Shown: positions 49,331 to 58,477, counted from the first letter of the stretch. The stretch: DNA of 64,000 nucleotides from Geothrix terrae (GCF_022808775.1 NZ_JAKZLA010000001.1:62001-126000); one strand, 5' to 3'. The notes: generated by a model from the letters alone, not told the origin. Program-made: numbers and translations.

Positions 49331-50190
49331 CGGGCCTCCCTGGCAGCGGATTCAAGGGAGGCGGACCCAAGGTAGGTGGATACGGGCGCGAACATGGGCC
49401 GTCCCATCCCGCCCGGGGTGAAGGCATGATCCCAGCGCTCCCGCAGACGGCGGGCGGCTTCCCGGGCCGCGGCATGGTCATCCCGTCCCCGCAGTCGCAG
49501 GCCCAGCCAGGAAGCCGACAAGAGGCAGCCGGTGCCCCGGCGCTGGCCCGGCAGCCGGGGCGCGGCATCCAGGGCCTCGGTCCCGTCCCGGGTGATCCAC
49601 AGGTCCTGCACCACGTCACCGGCGGCGTGTCCGCCCTTGAGCCATACGGCGGCGGCCCCGGCCTCGAGCCAGGGGGTCGCGAGGGCCGAGGGGTCCGCCG
49701 CGCGGATGGCCTCCGGAGGCAGGCCGGCGAAAGCGGCGGCCTCGCCCCGGTTGGGGCTCACCACCCAGCCGCCCATGGGCAGCAGGTCCGCGGCCAGGCG
49801 ACGGAGGTCCCCGCCATCGTGCAGACCCACGCCGGCGCTGGGGGCGAGGATGGGATCCCAGATCCGGACAGGCGGGGCGAGGTGGCGCAGGGTGGCGCAG
49901 AGGCGGCGGAAGGTGTCCGCTTCCAGGGCGCAGAGGCCGACCTTCACGCCCCAGCGGCCCGCCAGGTGGGGGGCGAGGGTTTCCAGGCGCTGGACCGGGT
50001 CCATGGCAGGCGCGTCGATCCGTGAGCAGCCCAGGCCATTCTGGAGGGTCTCCGCCAGGCTCACCGCCATGGGCTGGCACCCCAGCTCCGCCAGGGCCAG
50101 GGCATCACGCAGCAGGCCTGCTCCGCCGGACGGATCCATCCCGCCCAGGCACAGGGCGACGGGCGGGGCGCTGGGGTGGGTGGCATCCAT
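49327..50190 (-). CDS. thiD: Hydroxymethylpyrimidine (phosphate) kinase
   Basis: The ATG at 50190 is taken, although the ribosome site is weak and a further in-frame start lies at 50211. About 287 residues form a ribokinase fold: ALCLGGMDPSGGAGLLRDAL, MAVSLAETLQNGLG, VKVGLCALEADTFRRL, IWDPILAPSAGVGLHDGGDL, WVVSPNRGEAAAFAGLP, AVWLKGGHAAGDVVQDLW and the catalytic anion hole RRGTGCLLSASWLG. It phosphorylates HMP to HMP-PP for thiamine synthesis. The pocket lacks some consensus residues, so it could be a ThiD-like relative with another vitamin substrate. HU is encoded upstream and divided from it by a terminator. Confidence 0.85.
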   Translation of the reverse strand: MDATHPSAPPVALCLGGMDPSGGAGLLRDALALAELGCQPMAVSLAETLQNGLGCSRIDAPAMDPVQRLETLAPHLAGRWGVKVGLCALEADTFRRLCATLRHLAPPVRIWDPILAPSAGVGLHDGGDLRRLAADLLPMGGWVVSPNRGEAAAFAGLPPEAIRAADPSALATPWLEAGAAAVWLKGGHAAGDVVQDLWITRDGTEALDAAPRLPGQRRGTGCLLSASWLGLRLRGRDDHAAAREAARRLRERWDHAFTPGGMGRPMFAPVSTYLGSASLESAAREAR

Positions 50191-50369
50191 GGCGAAATTC
50201 CAGGATGACACAGGATGATCGCCTGGCGCTCTTCGATGGATTTGGCCGCATCACAAAGAGAAAAGGGGTTTACCGCCTGCCATCCACAGGAAACCGAGAA
50301 GGTTGGCCCGTTGTGGCCTCAGGAGCCTGCCTGACCATTAATAAATAAAAAAAGGCTTTTGGTACAAAA

Positions 50370-50393
50370 CAGGACCCGCCGGAGCGGGTCCTG
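50370..50393 (-). terminator. Terminator of the HU gene
   Basis: On the minus strand a ten-pair stem (CAGGACCCGC / GCGGGTCCTG) with loop TCCG is followed by TTTTGTACC and then a second T-rich run. It lies about 37 bases after the HU stop. Confidence 0.85.
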
Positions 50394-50429
50394 AGATCCT
50401 GGTGTCCGGCAGGGCCGGTCAGCCTGGTC

Positions 50430-50726
50430 CTACTTGCGCTTCTTGCCGCCCTTGCCGTTGACTTCGTCAGCCAGCTTCTTGCCGGGCTTGAACTTGGCGA
50501 CCTTCTTGGCAGCGATCTTGATGGGCTTGTTGTCGCGGGGGTTGCGGCCGGTGCGGGCGCCGCGGTTGGCGACGGAGAAGGTGCCGAAGCCGACGAGGGT
50601 GACCTTGTCGCCACTGCGCAGGGCGGAAGCGATACCACCGAGCACCTGATCGAGGGCGGCGGCAGCCTGGGCCTTGGTGATACCGGCCTTATCGGCAACG
50701 GCGCTGACCAGTTCAGCCTTGTTCAT
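50430..50726 (-). CDS. HU-family DNA-binding protein
   Basis: This 98-residue protein has the HU/IHF fold: MNKAELVSAVADKAGITKAQ, ALDQVLGGIASALRSGDKVT, LVGFGTFSVANRGARTGRNP and the beta-arm continuation. A basic tail KGGKKRK extends beyond the usual 90 residues. HU homodimers bend DNA and compact the nucleoid. GGAGG lies seven bases upstream of the ATG. A promoter 145 bases upstream implies a long untranslated leader. Confidence 0.95.
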   Translation of the reverse strand: MNKAELVSAVADKAGITKAQAAAALDQVLGGIASALRSGDKVTLVGFGTFSVANRGARTGRNPRDNKPIKIAAKKVAKFKPGKKLADEVNGKGGKKRK

Positions 50727-51087
50727 GGAAACCTCCGAATTTGGGGATCTGTGTCCCCGGGTTGAGGAAAACGGAATCGGCTCCGTGTGGAGACGACCGT
50801 ACCTATTGGGTTTTCGAATATCACTGGCCCGGAAAAGCCGATGAATACTGTATTTCCTAAACTGCCAAGAAGCTACGCCGCAGACGCAGCATGGTCAAGG
50901 TTTTTCTTTCAAAAAAATTCGCAGATCGGCCTCCCTGGGGATTCTTGGATGCCATGGAACACATGAATGGCCGGAAACGCTGGAGCCTAAGTGCCATGGA
51001 TGTCGCAGATCACCGTAGAACGGGCCATTGGGCCGGAGCCCCCCCGTGGAAGGGGCGCCAGAGGCGGTTCGCGGCCTATGATGTCCT
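50727..51087. other. Intergenic region between HU and truA
   Basis: This 361-base divergent interval holds the HU leader and promoter (50870-50898) on the left and the upstream zone of truA on the right. It is locally AT-richer (about 50810-50935) than the surrounding chromosome. No RNA gene or coding frame with support was seen. Confidence 0.6.
50870..50898 (-). promoter_or_regulatory. Putative sigma-70 promoter of the HU gene
   Basis: On the minus strand TTGACC (50893-50898) and TAGCTT (50870-50875) are 17 bases apart, with a T-rich stretch upstream. It would give an untranslated leader of about 135 bases. It was assigned by pattern and position only. Confidence 0.5.
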
Positions 51088-51879
51088 ATGGCACATCCCT
51101 ACTTCCTCACCGTGGCCTACGCGGGCGGGGGTTTCCACGGCTGGCAGATCCAGACGAGCCTGCGGAGCGGGCAGGGCGACCTGTGGAAGGCGCTGCGCGC
51201 CTTCGATCCGGAAGCACCCCTGCCCCAGGGCACGGGACGCACGGACGCGGGCGTGCATGCCCGCGCGCAGGGGGTGCTGATCCACACCACGCGGGTCTGG
51301 GACCCTTACCGGCTCCTGGCCGCGCTGAACGCGCATCTGCCGAAGGACATCCGGGTGATGGGAGCGCAACCGGCCCCGGAGGGTTTCTTCCCCCGGCAGC
51401 ACGCCGTGGCCAAGCGCTATGTCTACCGGCTGGGCCTGGGACCGTCGGAGGACCCGCTGATGGCGCCGTTCCGCTGGCATGTCCACCAGGCGGCGCCGCT
51501 CGACCTCGTGGCCATGGCGGAGGCCGCGAGCCAGATGCTGGGGACCCATGACTTCTCCAGCTTCCGCTGTGCCGAATGCGTGGCGAAGACGCCCGTGCGC
51601 ACCATCCACGCCCTTCGCCTGGAACCAATGGAAGGCGGCGTGGACCTCACCTTCGAAGGCAGCAGCTTCCTCATGCACCAGGTCCGCATCATGACCGGCA
51701 CGCTGGTGGAAGTGGGGAAGGGGAAGCGGAGCCCGACTTCTCTCAGCGCCTTGATCGCTGCGAGGGACCGCACTCAGGCCGGCCTCACCGCCCCGCCCGA
51801 GGGCCTCTGTCTGGAGAAGGTGTGGTACGAGGCCCGGTGGGCCATCGGTGAGCCCAGCCCCTGGGGTGAGCGGGAGTAA
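51088..51879 (+). CDS. truA: tRNA pseudouridine synthase A
   Basis: This 263-residue protein has the TruA catalytic motif GTGRTDAGVHARAQ with the catalytic Asp, preceded by YAGGGFHGWQIQTSLRSGQG and followed by AALNAHLPKDIRV, AVAKRYVYRLGLGPSEDPLM, THDFSSFRCAECVAKTPVRT and SFLMHQVRIMTGTLVEVGKG. It makes pseudouridine at positions 38-40 of the anticodon arm. It is divergent from HU. The length and all motifs are normal. Confidence 0.95.
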   Translation: MAHPYFLTVAYAGGGFHGWQIQTSLRSGQGDLWKALRAFDPEAPLPQGTGRTDAGVHARAQGVLIHTTRVWDPYRLLAALNAHLPKDIRVMGAQPAPEGFFPRQHAVAKRYVYRLGLGPSEDPLMAPFRWHVHQAAPLDLVAMAEAASQMLGTHDFSSFRCAECVAKTPVRTIHALRLEPMEGGVDLTFEGSSFLMHQVRIMTGTLVEVGKGKRSPTSLSALIAARDRTQAGLTAPPEGLCLEKVWYEARWAIGEPSPWGERE

Positions 51880-51893
51880 GCAGGCCTGAATCC

Positions 51894-52601
51894 TCAGTCC
51901 AGATAGAACCCCACGCCCTGCCAGACCTTGAAGCGGGTCTTGCCGTCCGTCGAGGCGGCCGGGTCGAAGACGAGCTTTTTCGCCGCTTCCACGCATGCCT
52001 CATCCGCTTCCCTCTCGTCGGGACCATCCCCGGGAAGGCCCTGGATCAGCCGCGAGGCGACCACTTCGCCCTTCTCGTTGACCAGGACGTTCACCACGAC
52101 GACCCCCTTGGGCCGGGCCTTGAAGAACCCCGAGGACTTCAGGCGCGGAACCACCCGGTTCAGGTTGATGGGGCGGGCAGGCTGGACATCCTGGCTCAGC
52201 ACCACCAGATCGCCCTCCGCCGGGACAGCGCTCGCCTTGGCACGAAGCTGCTCATTCTCCGCCCGGAGCTTCGCCGCTTCGGCCTTGGCCTCCTCGGCCT
52301 CCTGGCGGGCGGTCTTCACGTCCTTCAGGATGGCATCGCCGCCCCGCTCGTTCTCCTTGAGGGAGGCGCGGACGTCGTCCAGTTCCTTCCGGGCGGCCTC
52401 CGCCTCCGTCTTGGACAGGTCCCGGGCCTTCTGGGCCGCGGCCAGCTCCTGCTGGATGTCCTCGGTGGCTGCGAGCCGCTGCTTGAGGCTGTCCCGCTCT
52501 TCCGTGAGCCGCTTCACCTGGGCCTGGAGCTGGGCGGTGGTGGGCTTCTTCGCCGCGGCGAGGGGCAGGGCGATCAGCAGCAGGGCGATGGCTATGCGCA
52601 T
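51894..52601 (-). CDS. Exported coiled-coil protein with a TonB-C-like domain
   Basis: The ATG at 52601 follows GGAGG by five bases and gives 235 residues. A signal peptide (MRIAIALLLIALPLAAA) leads to a coiled coil at about 22-125, rich in Lys, Glu, Ala and Gln (QLQAQVKRLTEERDSLKQRL). Residues of about 140-235 resemble a TonB C-terminal domain (VVPRLKSSGFFKARPKGVVV, VLVNEKGEVVASRLIQGLPG, AAKKLVFDPAAS). No N-terminal TonB membrane anchor motif is present beyond the signal. It may be a periplasmic structural or gliding-type protein. It lies 22 bases after a DUF4388 gene. Confidence 0.82.
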   Translation of the reverse strand: MRIAIALLLIALPLAAAKKPTTAQLQAQVKRLTEERDSLKQRLAATEDIQQELAAAQKARDLSKTEAEAARKELDDVRASLKENERGGDAILKDVKTARQEAEEAKAEAAKLRAENEQLRAKASAVPAEGDLVVLSQDVQPARPINLNRVVPRLKSSGFFKARPKGVVVVNVLVNEKGEVVASRLIQGLPGDGPDEREADEACVEAAKKLVFDPAASTDGKTRFKVWQGVGFYLD

Positions 52602-52623
52602 GGCACCTCCGGATCCGGGGAGA

Positions 52624-53751
52624 TCAGCGCAGGGCGGCACCCGCCTGGTCGCTCCCCTTGATGGGTTTCGATGTCCTGAGAATCCCACGCTTGATGAGGC
52701 GGGAGAAGATGGCAAGGCACTCATCCTGCTCGAAGGGCGCGATGGACAGGATGTCGCGGATGGACCACAGTCCGTTCACGCGGGTGGCCAGGAAGGCCTC
52801 ATTGGATCCGAGATCGGTGGTCACCAGCTGATCCAGGCTCACCGCCAGCTCGGGCACCAGCTCCTGATCCAGCTTCTTGTCCTCCAGAAGGTTCTGGACC
52901 ACGGCCATCATCCGGCCTGCGTCCAGATGCCTCGGCTGATCCTGGAGGATGCGCCGGAGTTCCTCCTGGGCCTCCTGGAGCTTCTGCGTCTCCATGAAGG
53001 CGCGGGCCCGCTGGAGGTGGAGGCTCGGGTTCTCCCCCAGCCCGCCGCCTGGATCCACGATGCGCACCAGGCCCTTCTCGTGGAGGTCGAAGAGCAGCTT
53101 GTTGATCTTGTACTCGGGCATGCGGATGGTGAGCATGAGCTGGTCCACGCGGACCTGGCCATCCATGCGCGCCAGGATGTCCGCGTCCTCGGAGGCGAGG
53201 GGCAGGCACTCGGCGATGGCCTCCGGGATGGGCGCGAGCACGGCGTCGCCGCCCCGGATGACCCGCCGGATGCGCTTCCATTCATCCATCCGGCGCGCGC
53301 CCTCCAGCACGACGCCGGTGACGTCGAGGCTGAGCAGCATGGACTTCTGGTGGGAATCGACGCCGTCGTGGTACTCGAAGCTGCCCACGCTCCAGAGGAA
53401 CGTGTCGTAGATGCTCTCCTCGACCTTCACCTGGACGATGCGCCGGATCTCCGCCTCGGTGATCAAGTGGCGATCGACGAGGATGCGCCCGAGCAGCTGC
53501 TGCTCGTCCTCCTGGGTGGCCAGGGCCTCGCGCAGCTGGTCCTCGGTGATGCGGTTGAAGGCGAGCAGGTACTGGCCCAGGTACTCCCTGGGATCGGAGG
53601 ACCAGACGCTGGTGATGCGGCCCTCGTGGAGCGCCACGCGCTTGGTGTGCAGGGGACCGCGGAGCTCCAGCACGCCGGATTTCTTGCCGACGGCCAGCCA
53701 CTGGAAGAGATCTTCCAGGCCCATCGTCGCCAGATCACCGCTCAGGGCCAA
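52624..53751 (-). CDS. DUF4388 (PATAN-type) regulatory protein
   Basis: This 375-residue cytoplasmic protein begins MALSGDLATMGLEDLFQWLA followed by KSGVLELRGPLHTKRVALHEG and ITSVWSSDPREYLGQYLLA, the DUF4388/PATAN pattern found with response regulators in acidobacteria and myxobacteria. A second helical region of about 190-250 is winged-helix-like (MLTIRMPEYKINKLLFDLHE, KGLVRIVDPGG), then TPR-like helices (ARAFMETQKLQEAQEELRRI) and a C-terminal HTH-like end. It has no receiver or DNA-cleft motif of its own. Partner proteins are unknown. It is part of a minus-strand run that includes yvcK and a TPR gene. Confidence 0.85.
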   Translation of the reverse strand: MALSGDLATMGLEDLFQWLAVGKKSGVLELRGPLHTKRVALHEGRITSVWSSDPREYLGQYLLAFNRITEDQLREALATQEDEQQLLGRILVDRHLITEAEIRRIVQVKVEESIYDTFLWSVGSFEYHDGVDSHQKSMLLSLDVTGVVLEGARRMDEWKRIRRVIRGGDAVLAPIPEAIAECLPLASEDADILARMDGQVRVDQLMLTIRMPEYKINKLLFDLHEKGLVRIVDPGGGLGENPSLHLQRARAFMETQKLQEAQEELRRILQDQPRHLDAGRMMAVVQNLLEDKKLDQELVPELAVSLDQLVTTDLGSNEAFLATRVNGLWSIRDILSIAPFEQDECLAIFSRLIKRGILRTSKPIKGSDQAGAALR

Positions 53752-53860
53752 GACCTTGCCTCCCGTCCCGTCAAGAGTACCGCGATCCTTGGCTGGAACC
53801 CAGGATGATCAGGAATATCCAAGCTCCGTGCGGCCTGATCCGCGACCGCTCCGGCTTCGG

Positions 53861-54850
53861 TCAGAGCCGGTCCAGGGTGGCGCGGATGGCCTGGTTCAGC
53901 AGGTCGGGGTGGTGCCGCGCCATGGGGGCTTCCGGGTCCAGCAAGGGGAACCGGTGCACGGGGATGCCCAGGACCTCGTCGGCGGGCGCGGAGATGGGTT
54001 CGCCCCCCTCCTCCCGGTAGCGGGCGAGCATGTCGGGCCGGAGCGGCGCCGAATTGGCGATCACGGCCGAGATGCCGACGCGCCCGAAGGCGGCGATGGC
54101 GGCCACATGGTTCTCCAGGTCCATCCCGGAGGATTCCCCGGGCTCGGTCATGAGGTTGGCCACGTAGATCACCGGGGCCCGGGAGATGGCGACGGCCTCC
54201 TGCAACTCGGAGAGCAGGAGGTTGGAGATGGTGGAGGTGTACAGGCTGCCCGGGCTGAGGATCACCAGATCCGCCCGCAGGAGGGCCAGCACGGCCTCGG
54301 GCAGGGGCTCGGCGTCCGCGGGCTCCATCCAGAGGCGGGCCAGGGGAGGGCGGCAGGAGCCCACGGCGGTCTCGCCCTGATAGAGGCGCCCGTCCATGTC
54401 CTCGGCGCAGAGGGTGATGGGGACCACCGTGGAGGGGAAGAGGCGCCCCACCGTCACTAGCACGCCCGAGAGCTGGCGGATGGCGCGGACCCAATCTCCC
54501 GTGAGATCCGCCAGGGCCCAGAGCATCAGGTTCCCCAGGGAGTGCCCGGCCAGGCTGCCGTCCCCCTTGAAGCGGTAGTTCAGGAGGTCCGAGAGCGCCG
54601 AATCCTCCAGCGTCAGCGCCGAGAGGCAGTTGCGGAGGTCCCCGGGCGGGATGCCGCCCAGCTCGTCGCGGAGCCGGCCGGAGGATCCGCCGTTATCGGA
54701 CACGGTGACGATGCCCGTGAGCTTCCAGGGGTCGCGGCTCCGTCCCGCCTCGCGCTTCAGGGACCGCAACAGCGCGGCGAGGCCGGTGCCCCCGCCCAGG
54801 GCCACCACCTTCAGCGGCTGATCGGCATGGAGACCCAGGGGGCCCGGCAC
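53861..54850 (-). CDS. yvcK: YvcK/CofD-like gluconeogenesis factor
   Basis: This 329-residue protein starts at GTG 54850. KVVALGGGTGLAALLRSLKR, IVTVSDNGGSSGRLRDELGG, PPGDLRNCLSALTLEDSALS, LSPGSLYTSTISNLLLSELQ and VANLMTEPGESSGMDLENHV are the YvcK signatures (CofD superfamily, UDP-sugar binding). YvcK is needed for growth on gluconeogenic carbon sources and for cell shape in Bacillus. Binding of UDP-GlcNAc/UDP-Glc is known there. The start follows a TPR gene by 18 bases. The window's organic-acid carriers fit a gluconeogenic lifestyle, but this link is inference. Confidence 0.92.
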   Translation of the reverse strand: MPGPLGLHADQPLKVVALGGGTGLAALLRSLKREAGRSRDPWKLTGIVTVSDNGGSSGRLRDELGGIPPGDLRNCLSALTLEDSALSDLLNYRFKGDGSLAGHSLGNLMLWALADLTGDWVRAIRQLSGVLVTVGRLFPSTVVPITLCAEDMDGRLYQGETAVGSCRPPLARLWMEPADAEPLPEAVLALLRADLVILSPGSLYTSTISNLLLSELQEAVAISRAPVIYVANLMTEPGESSGMDLENHVAAIAAFGRVGISAVIANSAPLRPDMLARYREEGGEPISAPADEVLGIPVHRFPLLDPEAPMARHHPDLLNQAIRATLDRL

Positions 54851-54868
54851 GGGGATGATCCGGCTGGC

Positions 54869-55399
54869 CTAGCGGCCTTCGGTGAAGGCGAAGAGCGGCG
54901 ACTTCCGGACGGAGTTGAAGTCCGGCTCCATGTGCCACTGGAAGAGCAGGTCGCCGTCGAGCTCCACGGCCTTCTTCATGCTTTCCGCGGAGGCCTCGGC
55001 GTTCTCCGCCTGGGCGAAGGCCACCGCCCGCAGGTAATGCAGGTTGCCCTGCGCGGGGTGCGTCTTGATGGCTTTCTCCAGCAGCTTGAGGGCGCCATCC
55101 GCATCGCGCCGGTTGAGGCAGGCCTGGATCTCGGTGATGGCGTCGGCCGTGGCGGCCTTGGGGGGATGCAGCTTCGATTCGGCCAGGGCGCGATAGACCT
55201 CGGCCCGGCGCTTGACCGCCCAGTCGCCGGCGGCCCGGGCTTCTTCCATCAGCGTGTCCAGGGCCTTCACGGCCTCGGCGTACTTGCCGCCATCCACCAG
55301 CTTCACGGCCTTCGCGAACGCGTCCGCGAAGAGGTAGGGCTGGCCAGCCGGGGCGTGGGTGGACTTGGGAGCTTGTTCTGACTTGGCTTTCGTAGCCAT
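54869..55399 (-). CDS. TPR-like repeat protein
   Basis: The ATG at 55399 gives 176 residues. There is a Lys/Ala/Ser-rich N-terminus, then helical repeats: AFAKAVKLVDGGKYAEAVKA, ALDTLMEEARAAGDWAVKRR, CLNRRDADGALKLLEKAIKT, HPAQGNLHYLRAVAFAQAEN. The C-terminus LFQWHMEPDFNSVRKSPLFA matches the end seen in many short TPR proteins of acidobacteria. It has no signal peptide and is probably a cytoplasmic scaffold. It is coupled to yvcK, which starts 18 bases after its stop. Confidence 0.82.
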   Translation of the reverse strand: MATKAKSEQAPKSTHAPAGQPYLFADAFAKAVKLVDGGKYAEAVKALDTLMEEARAAGDWAVKRRAEVYRALAESKLHPPKAATADAITEIQACLNRRDADGALKLLEKAIKTHPAQGNLHYLRAVAFAQAENAEASAESMKKAVELDGDLLFQWHMEPDFNSVRKSPLFAFTEGR

Positions 55400-55483
55400 A
55401 CGGGATCCTCTGGAAGCCTTGGAGAAACTATAGGATGACAGCTTTTCCCGGGCAAATCCCATGGTGGTGCCCGGATTCGGCCA

Positions 55484-56674
55484 TCAAGCCTTGAACAAGG
55501 CCTTTTCGCGGTTGAGGAGCCGGGTGGAAACGTAGGTCATGAGCCCCGCCAGGCCCACCGTCATGGCGAAGGCCACGAGGTATTCCAGCTGGTCGAACTG
55601 CTGGCTGAAGAGCTTGCGGAGGGACAGGCAGACGTTCACCACGGGCACGTAGGTCAGGAAAGGCATCTTGTCCACGCCCGGGGCCATGGTGAACACGCCG
55701 AGGAACACCACCAGGAAGATGCCCGGCGTGATGGCGCTGCCCGCCTCGATGGTGTTCCGGGCCTGGATGCCCATGAGCAGGATGAAGTTCGAGAAGAAGA
55801 GGCCCAGCGGGACCATGATCATGAAGGTGAGGCCCAGGGTCATGGGGTTGGCCACAGCGGCCAGGGCCTGCATGGAATTCGTGGCCCCGCCGGTCATGAA
55901 GGGGATGGAGAGGCCCATGCTCAGCAGGTTCAGTAGGGCCGCGATCACGCCCATGCTGAAGATGTAGAGCAGCTTGCCGAGGATGATCTGGTTCCTCGGC
56001 AGGCGGGTGGCCATGAGGCTCAGGAGGGTGTGGCGCTCCTTCTCCCCCGCCGTGGCGTAGATCCCATGCTGCATCGATCCGGTGTACATCATGATCATCA
56101 GCAGGTAGGGGAGGATCCGCCCCATGACCTTGCCCATCTCCAGGGCCGGGTCCGCGGCGTTCTTCACTTCCAGCTTCAGAGGCTCCGCCAGCTGGGGGGA
56201 CGCGCCAAGGTCCTCAAGCCGGGTCTGGATCCAGCTCTTCTCCTGGTTTCGCAGGGCCTCCTTGACCCGCTTCAAGGCCAGCTCCGAGGTGTGTTCGCTT
56301 TCATCGACAGTGGCGGTCAGGGAAAAGGTCTCGTGCCGTTGAAGCGCCTCCATCGCGCCGGGATCCGCCTCCAGGGCCAGGTCCAGCTTCTGGTCCCGGA
56401 CGGCCTGCTTGAGGTCGCCCTCGGGTTTCGGCACCAGCTCGAAGCGTTTCGGGTCGGCCTGCAGCGTCCCGGTGAGGGCGCCGGATGGATCCGCCAGGTA
56501 GATGCGGCTGGCCTTGCCCCGGTTCTGGGCCTCGTCCCGCTTCGCCATCTTGGCCATCATGCCGAAGATGGCCGGGTAGAGGAGGAAGGGCAGCACGAAG
56601 GCGAAGAAGAGGGTCTTGCGGTCCTTGGACAGCTCCAGGAACTCCTTCTTGGCGATGAGCAGGGCGCCGCGCAT
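55484..56674 (-). CDS. ABC-2 type export permease (NatB-like)
   Basis: This 396-residue protein has an N-terminal membrane segment (TLFFAFVLPFLLYPAIFGMM), a large extracytoplasmic domain at about 45-195, then five or so membrane segments (LPYLLMIMMYTGSMQHGIYA, GIFLVVFLGVFTMAPGVDKM). YTGSMQHGIYATAGEKERHT is the ABC-2 family motif before the membrane bundle. Paired with the ATPase just upstream, it resembles NatAB Na+ exporters; the substrate is uncertain. Start and natA stop overlap in TGATG. Confidence 0.86.
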   Translation of the reverse strand: MRGALLIAKKEFLELSKDRKTLFFAFVLPFLLYPAIFGMMAKMAKRDEAQNRGKASRIYLADPSGALTGTLQADPKRFELVPKPEGDLKQAVRDQKLDLALEADPGAMEALQRHETFSLTATVDESEHTSELALKRVKEALRNQEKSWIQTRLEDLGASPQLAEPLKLEVKNAADPALEMGKVMGRILPYLLMIMMYTGSMQHGIYATAGEKERHTLLSLMATRLPRNQIILGKLLYIFSMGVIAALLNLLSMGLSIPFMTGGATNSMQALAAVANPMTLGLTFMIMVPLGLFFSNFILLMGIQARNTIEAGSAITPGIFLVVFLGVFTMAPGVDKMPFLTYVPVVNVCLSLRKLFSQQFDQLEYLVAFAMTVGLAGLMTYVSTRLLNREKALFKA

Positions 56675-57441
56675 CAGTGGCCTCCTTCGACTTCGGATTC
56701 GGCCGCCAGTTGGAAGAAGACCTCATCGAGGGTCTTCGCGCGCCGGGAGAGCAGCAGGTCCCTGGGCGGCGCGTCGCCATGCAGCTTGCCGTCGAAGATG
56801 ATGCCCACGCGGTCGCAGATGTCCTCCACCATGGGCATGACGTGCGTGGACACGATCACCGTGCGGCCCTCTTCCCGCATGATGCCGAGCAGGTCCAGGA
56901 CGGTCTTGGCGGTGAGGACGTCCAGGCCCGTGGTGGGCTCGTCGAAGATCACCACCTTGGGGTCGTGCAGCAGGGCCCGGGCGATGCTCACCTTCTGCTT
57001 CTGTCCGGAGGAGAACCCCTCCATCTTCACGTCGGCGAAATCCGCCAGCTGGAGCTTCTCCAGCAGGTGCATGCCCCGGCGCTCGGCGATCCGGGGATCC
57101 ACGTCCTGGAATTCGCCAAAGATCCGCAGCAGTTCCCTTGGGGTGAAGCGGGCGTACACTCCCATGTCCGTGCTGAGGTAGCCCAGGCACCCTCGCACCG
57201 CCTCCGGCGCCCGCCGGGTCTCGTGGCCGCAGACGTGGATGGAGCCCGCATCGGGGTCCATGAGCCCGGCGATCATGCGCAGGGTCGTGGACTTGCCGGC
57301 GCCGTTGGGCCCCAGCAGGCCGTAGATCTCACCCGGCCTCACTTCCAGCGAGATCCCGCGCACCGCGTCGATCCGCTTGGCGACGTGGGTTTTCCTGTCC
57401 TTCACCGAGAAGGATTTATGGACCTCGTGGAGCTGGATCAC
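56674..57441 (-). CDS. ABC transporter ATPase (NatA-like)
   Basis: The start is the GTG at 57441, with GGAGGT three bases upstream, giving 255 residues. Walker A is GLLGPNGAGKSTTLRMIAGL, the Q-loop region is GYLSTDMGVYARFT, the signature FSSGQKQKVSIARAL and Walker B VVIFDEPTTGLDVLTA, with H-loop VSTHVMPMVEDICDRVG. It powers the ABC-2 permease following it. STDMGVYxRxTPRE wording is shared with NatA. uppP lies 105 bases upstream in the same direction. Confidence 0.9.
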   Translation of the reverse strand: MIQLHEVHKSFSVKDRKTHVAKRIDAVRGISLEVRPGEIYGLLGPNGAGKSTTLRMIAGLMDPDAGSIHVCGHETRRAPEAVRGCLGYLSTDMGVYARFTPRELLRIFGEFQDVDPRIAERRGMHLLEKLQLADFADVKMEGFSSGQKQKVSIARALLHDPKVVIFDEPTTGLDVLTAKTVLDLLGIMREEGRTVIVSTHVMPMVEDICDRVGIIFDGKLHGDAPPRDLLLSRRAKTLDEVFFQLAAESEVEGGH

Positions 57442-57546
57442 CGGACCTCCGGAAGGACAGGCCCCAGTGTAGGGGGAAGCGCGCTCCCCTGGCCCCAGGA
57501 CCGGCGAACGGCCCAAACCGGCCGGCGAACGGGAGTAGCCGGACCT

Positions 57547-58428
57547 TCAGTGGTGGCCGAGGGCGCCCGTGGCGCTGAGCGCCAGCATCACCATGCCCAG
57601 ACCCAGGCAGTAGACCGCGAAGCCATTGAGCTTCGGCTTCCGCGTGAAGCGGTCCAGGAGGCCGATGGCCAGGTACCCCGAGATGGCTGCCGCCAGGACG
57701 CCGATCCCGCAGAGCAGGGCGGGAGAGGCCGATCCGGCGGGGAAGGCCAGGTCCGCGGGCAGAGGCTGGTGCTTCAGGATGGGTTTCAGCAGGCCCCGCA
57801 GCTCCACGGCCGCGGCGGCGGCGATGGTGGGCACGCCCAGGAGGAAGCTGAACCGCGCCGAGACCGGCAGGCGCAGGCCCTGGAACACGCCCATGGAGAT
57901 GGTGGAGCCAGAGCGCGACAGCCCGAATCCGCCGCCGATGCCCTGGATGGCGCCCACGGCGAGGGCGTCCGAGGCGCGCAGGTCGCTGATCCCCCGTCCC
58001 GCCTGGTCCTCATGGCGCAGGTTGTTCCGCTCGCGGCTCAGGCGGTTGGCCAGGTAGAGGAGGCCGGCGGTGCAGATCAGCCCGATCCCGTAGACCCACA
58101 AGTGCTCCTTCGCCGCCTCCTTGACCGCCTTGGTGGCCAGGCCGAAGACCCCCGTGGGGATCATGGCGATGAAGAGCCACAACGCCAGCTTCCGGCCTTC
58201 GGAATCCCGGCCCACGCAGCCCATGGCCACCTGGAGCAGCTCCCGACGGAAGTAGATGATCAGGGCGATCAGCGTCCCCCCGTGCAGCAGGACGTCAAAG
58301 GCCAGCGGCATGGGCCGCCCGTCGAACATCAGGTGCTCCGCCAACGTCAGGTGCGCCGTGGAGGACACCGGCAGGAATTCCGTCAGGCCCTGGATCAATC
58401 CCAGGAGGATGGCGTGCAGCAGGTTCAT
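57547..58428 (-). CDS. uppP: Undecaprenyl-diphosphatase UppP
   Basis: This 293-residue inner-membrane protein has the BacA/UppP motifs: GLIQGLTEFLPVSSTAHLTLAE at the N-terminus, FDVLLHGGTLIALIIYFRRE, GAIQGIGGGFGLSRSGSTISMG (the second catalytic loop) and RLPVSARFSFLLGVPTI. It dephosphorylates undecaprenyl pyrophosphate to recycle the cell-wall and LPS lipid carrier, and confers bacitracin resistance. The GG(G) variant in the second loop (IQGIGGGFGLSRSGS) differs slightly from the common PGxSRSG. Confidence 0.93.
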   Translation of the reverse strand: MNLLHAILLGLIQGLTEFLPVSSTAHLTLAEHLMFDGRPMPLAFDVLLHGGTLIALIIYFRRELLQVAMGCVGRDSEGRKLALWLFIAMIPTGVFGLATKAVKEAAKEHLWVYGIGLICTAGLLYLANRLSRERNNLRHEDQAGRGISDLRASDALAVGAIQGIGGGFGLSRSGSTISMGVFQGLRLPVSARFSFLLGVPTIAAAAAVELRGLLKPILKHQPLPADLAFPAGSASPALLCGIGVLAAAISGYLAIGLLDRFTRKPKLNGFAVYCLGLGMVMLALSATGALGHH

Positions 58429-58477
58429 TCATGCTCCTACGATTCATTGAGTGTGCCATGCATGGTTGAATCTTCTT